Source of the DNA: an uncultured bacterium
Lineage (GTDB): Bacteria; Planctomycetota; UBA1135; GCA-002686595
Reading direction: 5' to 3'
Assembly (NCBI GenBank): GCA_938075305.1
Contig: CALJGV010000002.1
Span: forward strand, 1 to 64,000
DNA length: 64,000 bases
In this document: positions 62,758-64,000 of the stretch, one piece after another
Layout of the letters: every line of letters begins with the position of its first letter
How positions within the stretch are numbered: the stretch's first letter is position 1
The notes under the pieces: generated by a model
Told to the model about the DNA's origin: nothing
Databases searched by the model: none
The model's input: the letters and a program-made list of their open reading frames with translations, nothing else
Made by a program: the position numbers and the translations under genes

Positions 62758-64000
62758 ATGTTCGACTGGACACTCGCTGGCCTGCTCTACCTTCTCGTGG
62801 AGCTGATCGGGATCGCCTCCGCGGTCCACGTCCTGCTGCAGGGTCGCACCCCCCAGGGCGCAGTGGCCTGGCTCTTCTTCCTCGTGTCGGTCCCGCCCCT
62901 CGCGGTCCCCCTCTACTGGATCTTCGGGCCCCGCCGCTACGAGGGCTACCGGGGCGCCCGCCTCGAAGGCAACGCCGTGTTCGATCCCGTGGTGGACGCC
63001 CTCCGTGAGTCCGGAGAGCGCTACTTCGTCGACGCCCCCGAGCGGCCGGCCTTGCTCGTCGCCCTGGAGCGGCTCGTCCGCCTCCCGTTCCTGAGCCACA
63101 ACCGGGTCGAGCTCCTGGTGGACGGAGATCGGACGTTCGAGGCCATCCTCGAGGAGATCGACGCGGCCGCTCAGTACGTCCTCGTCCAGTTCTACATCGT
63201 CCGCGACGACCGGATCGGTCGGCGCCTCGAGGCCTCGCTGACCGCTGCACTCCAACGGGGCGTGAGGGTCTACTTCCTCTACGACGGGATCGGCTCCGCG
63301 ACCCTGAGCTCCGCGTACCTCATGCGCCTCCGGCGCGCGGGCGCCGAGCTCAACGCGTTTGCGACCGCGAGCCGTAGCCATCGCCTCCAACTCAACTTCA
63401 GGAACCACCGCAAGGCCGTCGTCGTCGACGGGAAGGTCGCCTTCACCGGGGGCCTGAATGTCGGGGACGAGTATCTCGGGGCCGACCCCAAACTCTCCCC
63501 CTGGCGGGATACGTTCATTCGGATCTCCGGCCCCGCCGCGCTCGGCGTTCAGCTGTCGTTCCTCGAGGACTGGCATTGGGCCACCGCGGAGCTGCCGGAC
63601 TGGTCCTGGGATCCGATCGCAGATGGTGGCGGCGGCGACCAGTCCGTGCTCATCGTCCCCACCGGGCCGGCGGACCCGATGGAGTCCTGCAGCCTGCTCT
63701 TCGTCGGGCTGATCCACCGAGCCCAGGACCGCCTCTGGATCGCGACGCCCTACTTCGTCTTCGACCAACAGGTCACCTCGGCCCTCCAGCTCGCGGCGCT
63801 CCGCGGGGTGGACGTCCGCATCCTCGTCCCGGAGGTCGGCGACCACGCCGCCACGTACTTCGCCGGGTGGAGCTACTTCGACGAGGTCCTCGAGAGCGGG
63901 TGCCGGCTCTTCCAGTACACCGCTGGCTTCTGCCATCAGAAGGTGCTGCTGGTGGACTCCGACCTCTCCCTCGTGGGGAGCGCCAACCTGGACAATCGCT
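62758..64000 (+). CDS. cls: Cardiolipin synthase (phospholipase D family), 3' end cut by window
   Basis: The open frame begins MFDWTLAGLLYLLVELIG at 62758 and runs off the window after about 414 residues. Two N-terminal membrane helices are followed by two PLD/HKD active sites: NHRKAVVVDGKVAFTGGLN and CHQKVLLVDSDLSLVGSANLDNR, each H-x-K-x4-D. This is the architecture of bacterial cardiolipin synthase, which joins two phosphatidylglycerols in the inner membrane. The window ends inside the second site, so only a short C-terminus is missing. Confidence 0.92.
   Translation, partial: MFDWTLAGLLYLLVELIGIASAVHVLLQGRTPQGAVAWLFFLVSVPPLAVPLYWIFGPRRYEGYRGARLEGNAVFDPVVDALRESGERYFVDAPERPALLVALERLVRLPFLSHNRVELLVDGDRTFEAILEEIDAAAQYVLVQFYIVRDDRIGRRLEASLTAALQRGVRVYFLYDGIGSATLSSAYLMRLRRAGAELNAFATASRSHRLQLNFRNHRKAVVVDGKVAFTGGLNVGDEYLGADPKLSPWRDTFIRISGPAALGVQLSFLEDWHWATAELPDWSWDPIADGGGGDQSVLIVPTGPADPMESCSLLFVGLIHRAQDRLWIATPYFVFDQQVTSALQLAALRGVDVRILVPEVGDHAATYFAGWSYFDEVLESGCRLFQYTAGFCHQKVLLVDSDLSLVGSANLDNR

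Overview
The window is high-GC, gene-dense bacterial DNA with no rRNA, tRNA, CRISPR array, prophage or insertion sequence that I could recognise. It looks like a member of the Planctomycetota, probably one of the high-GC marine lineages. This assignment is an inference. It rests on two secreted type I sulfatases beside a secreted FAD-dependent oxidoreductase and a propeller protein, futalosine-pathway menaquinone genes, an H-NOX sensor system, an orphan FliK/FlhB-like pair and a sigma factor next to a TPR anti-sigma-like protein. About 48 genes are supported, many joined by 4-base ATGA overlaps.

Region by region. 0.2-4 kb: a secreted TlpA-like thioredoxin whose first redox cysteine codon is UGA (a candidate selenoprotein, W-U-G-P-C), divergent from mqnC-mqnE. 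4-14.3 kb: two secreted sulfatases, a secreted FAD oxidoreductase with a C-terminal beta-sandwich, a propeller protein, a lipoprotein, a glycosyltransferase and a thioredoxin-like/HEAT protein coupled to the second sulfatase. 14.3-19 kb: an FMN reductase, then RNA-modification and translation genes (a pseudouridine synthase, an rRNA methyltransferase, an ABC-F ATPase) and a secreted Cys-Cys repeat protein. 19.2-24.4 kb: an HtrA-like protease, a PP2C phosphatase, an FG-GAP-like secreted protein, mqnA and two small membrane proteins. 24.5-31.2 kb: both subunits of a type IIA topoisomerase, then an H-NOX protein and its hybrid histidine kinase. 31.2-37.2 kb: a minus-strand run of a B12/radical SAM protein, pdxA, an FlhB-like and a FliK-like protein, and glpK.

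37.3-40.2 kb: a secreted protein and the sigma/anti-sigma pair. 40.6-45.5 kb: queG and queA for queuosine, a zinc-ribbon protein, an ArsM-like methyltransferase and thiE. 45.6-48.9 kb: a large regulator with a degenerate sigma-54-activator ATPase domain, coupled to a small helical partner. 49.2-52.4 kb: fabI, a triple-FKBP protein and an O-methyltransferase. 52.4-56.6 kb: a DNA glycosylase, an orphan DNA methyltransferase, a HAD hydrolase, an AI-2E-family permease and an alpha/beta hydrolase. 57.2-64 kb: an M3 peptidase with inositol-3-phosphate synthase, two envelope proteins and a cardiolipin synthase cut by the window edge.

Most of this is core and envelope metabolism. The observation I rate highest is the UGA-containing TlpA gene at 169-1392. 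The Cys-Cys repeat protein (18294-18974) and the degenerate AAA+ regulator pair (45586-48941) are the least explained genes.
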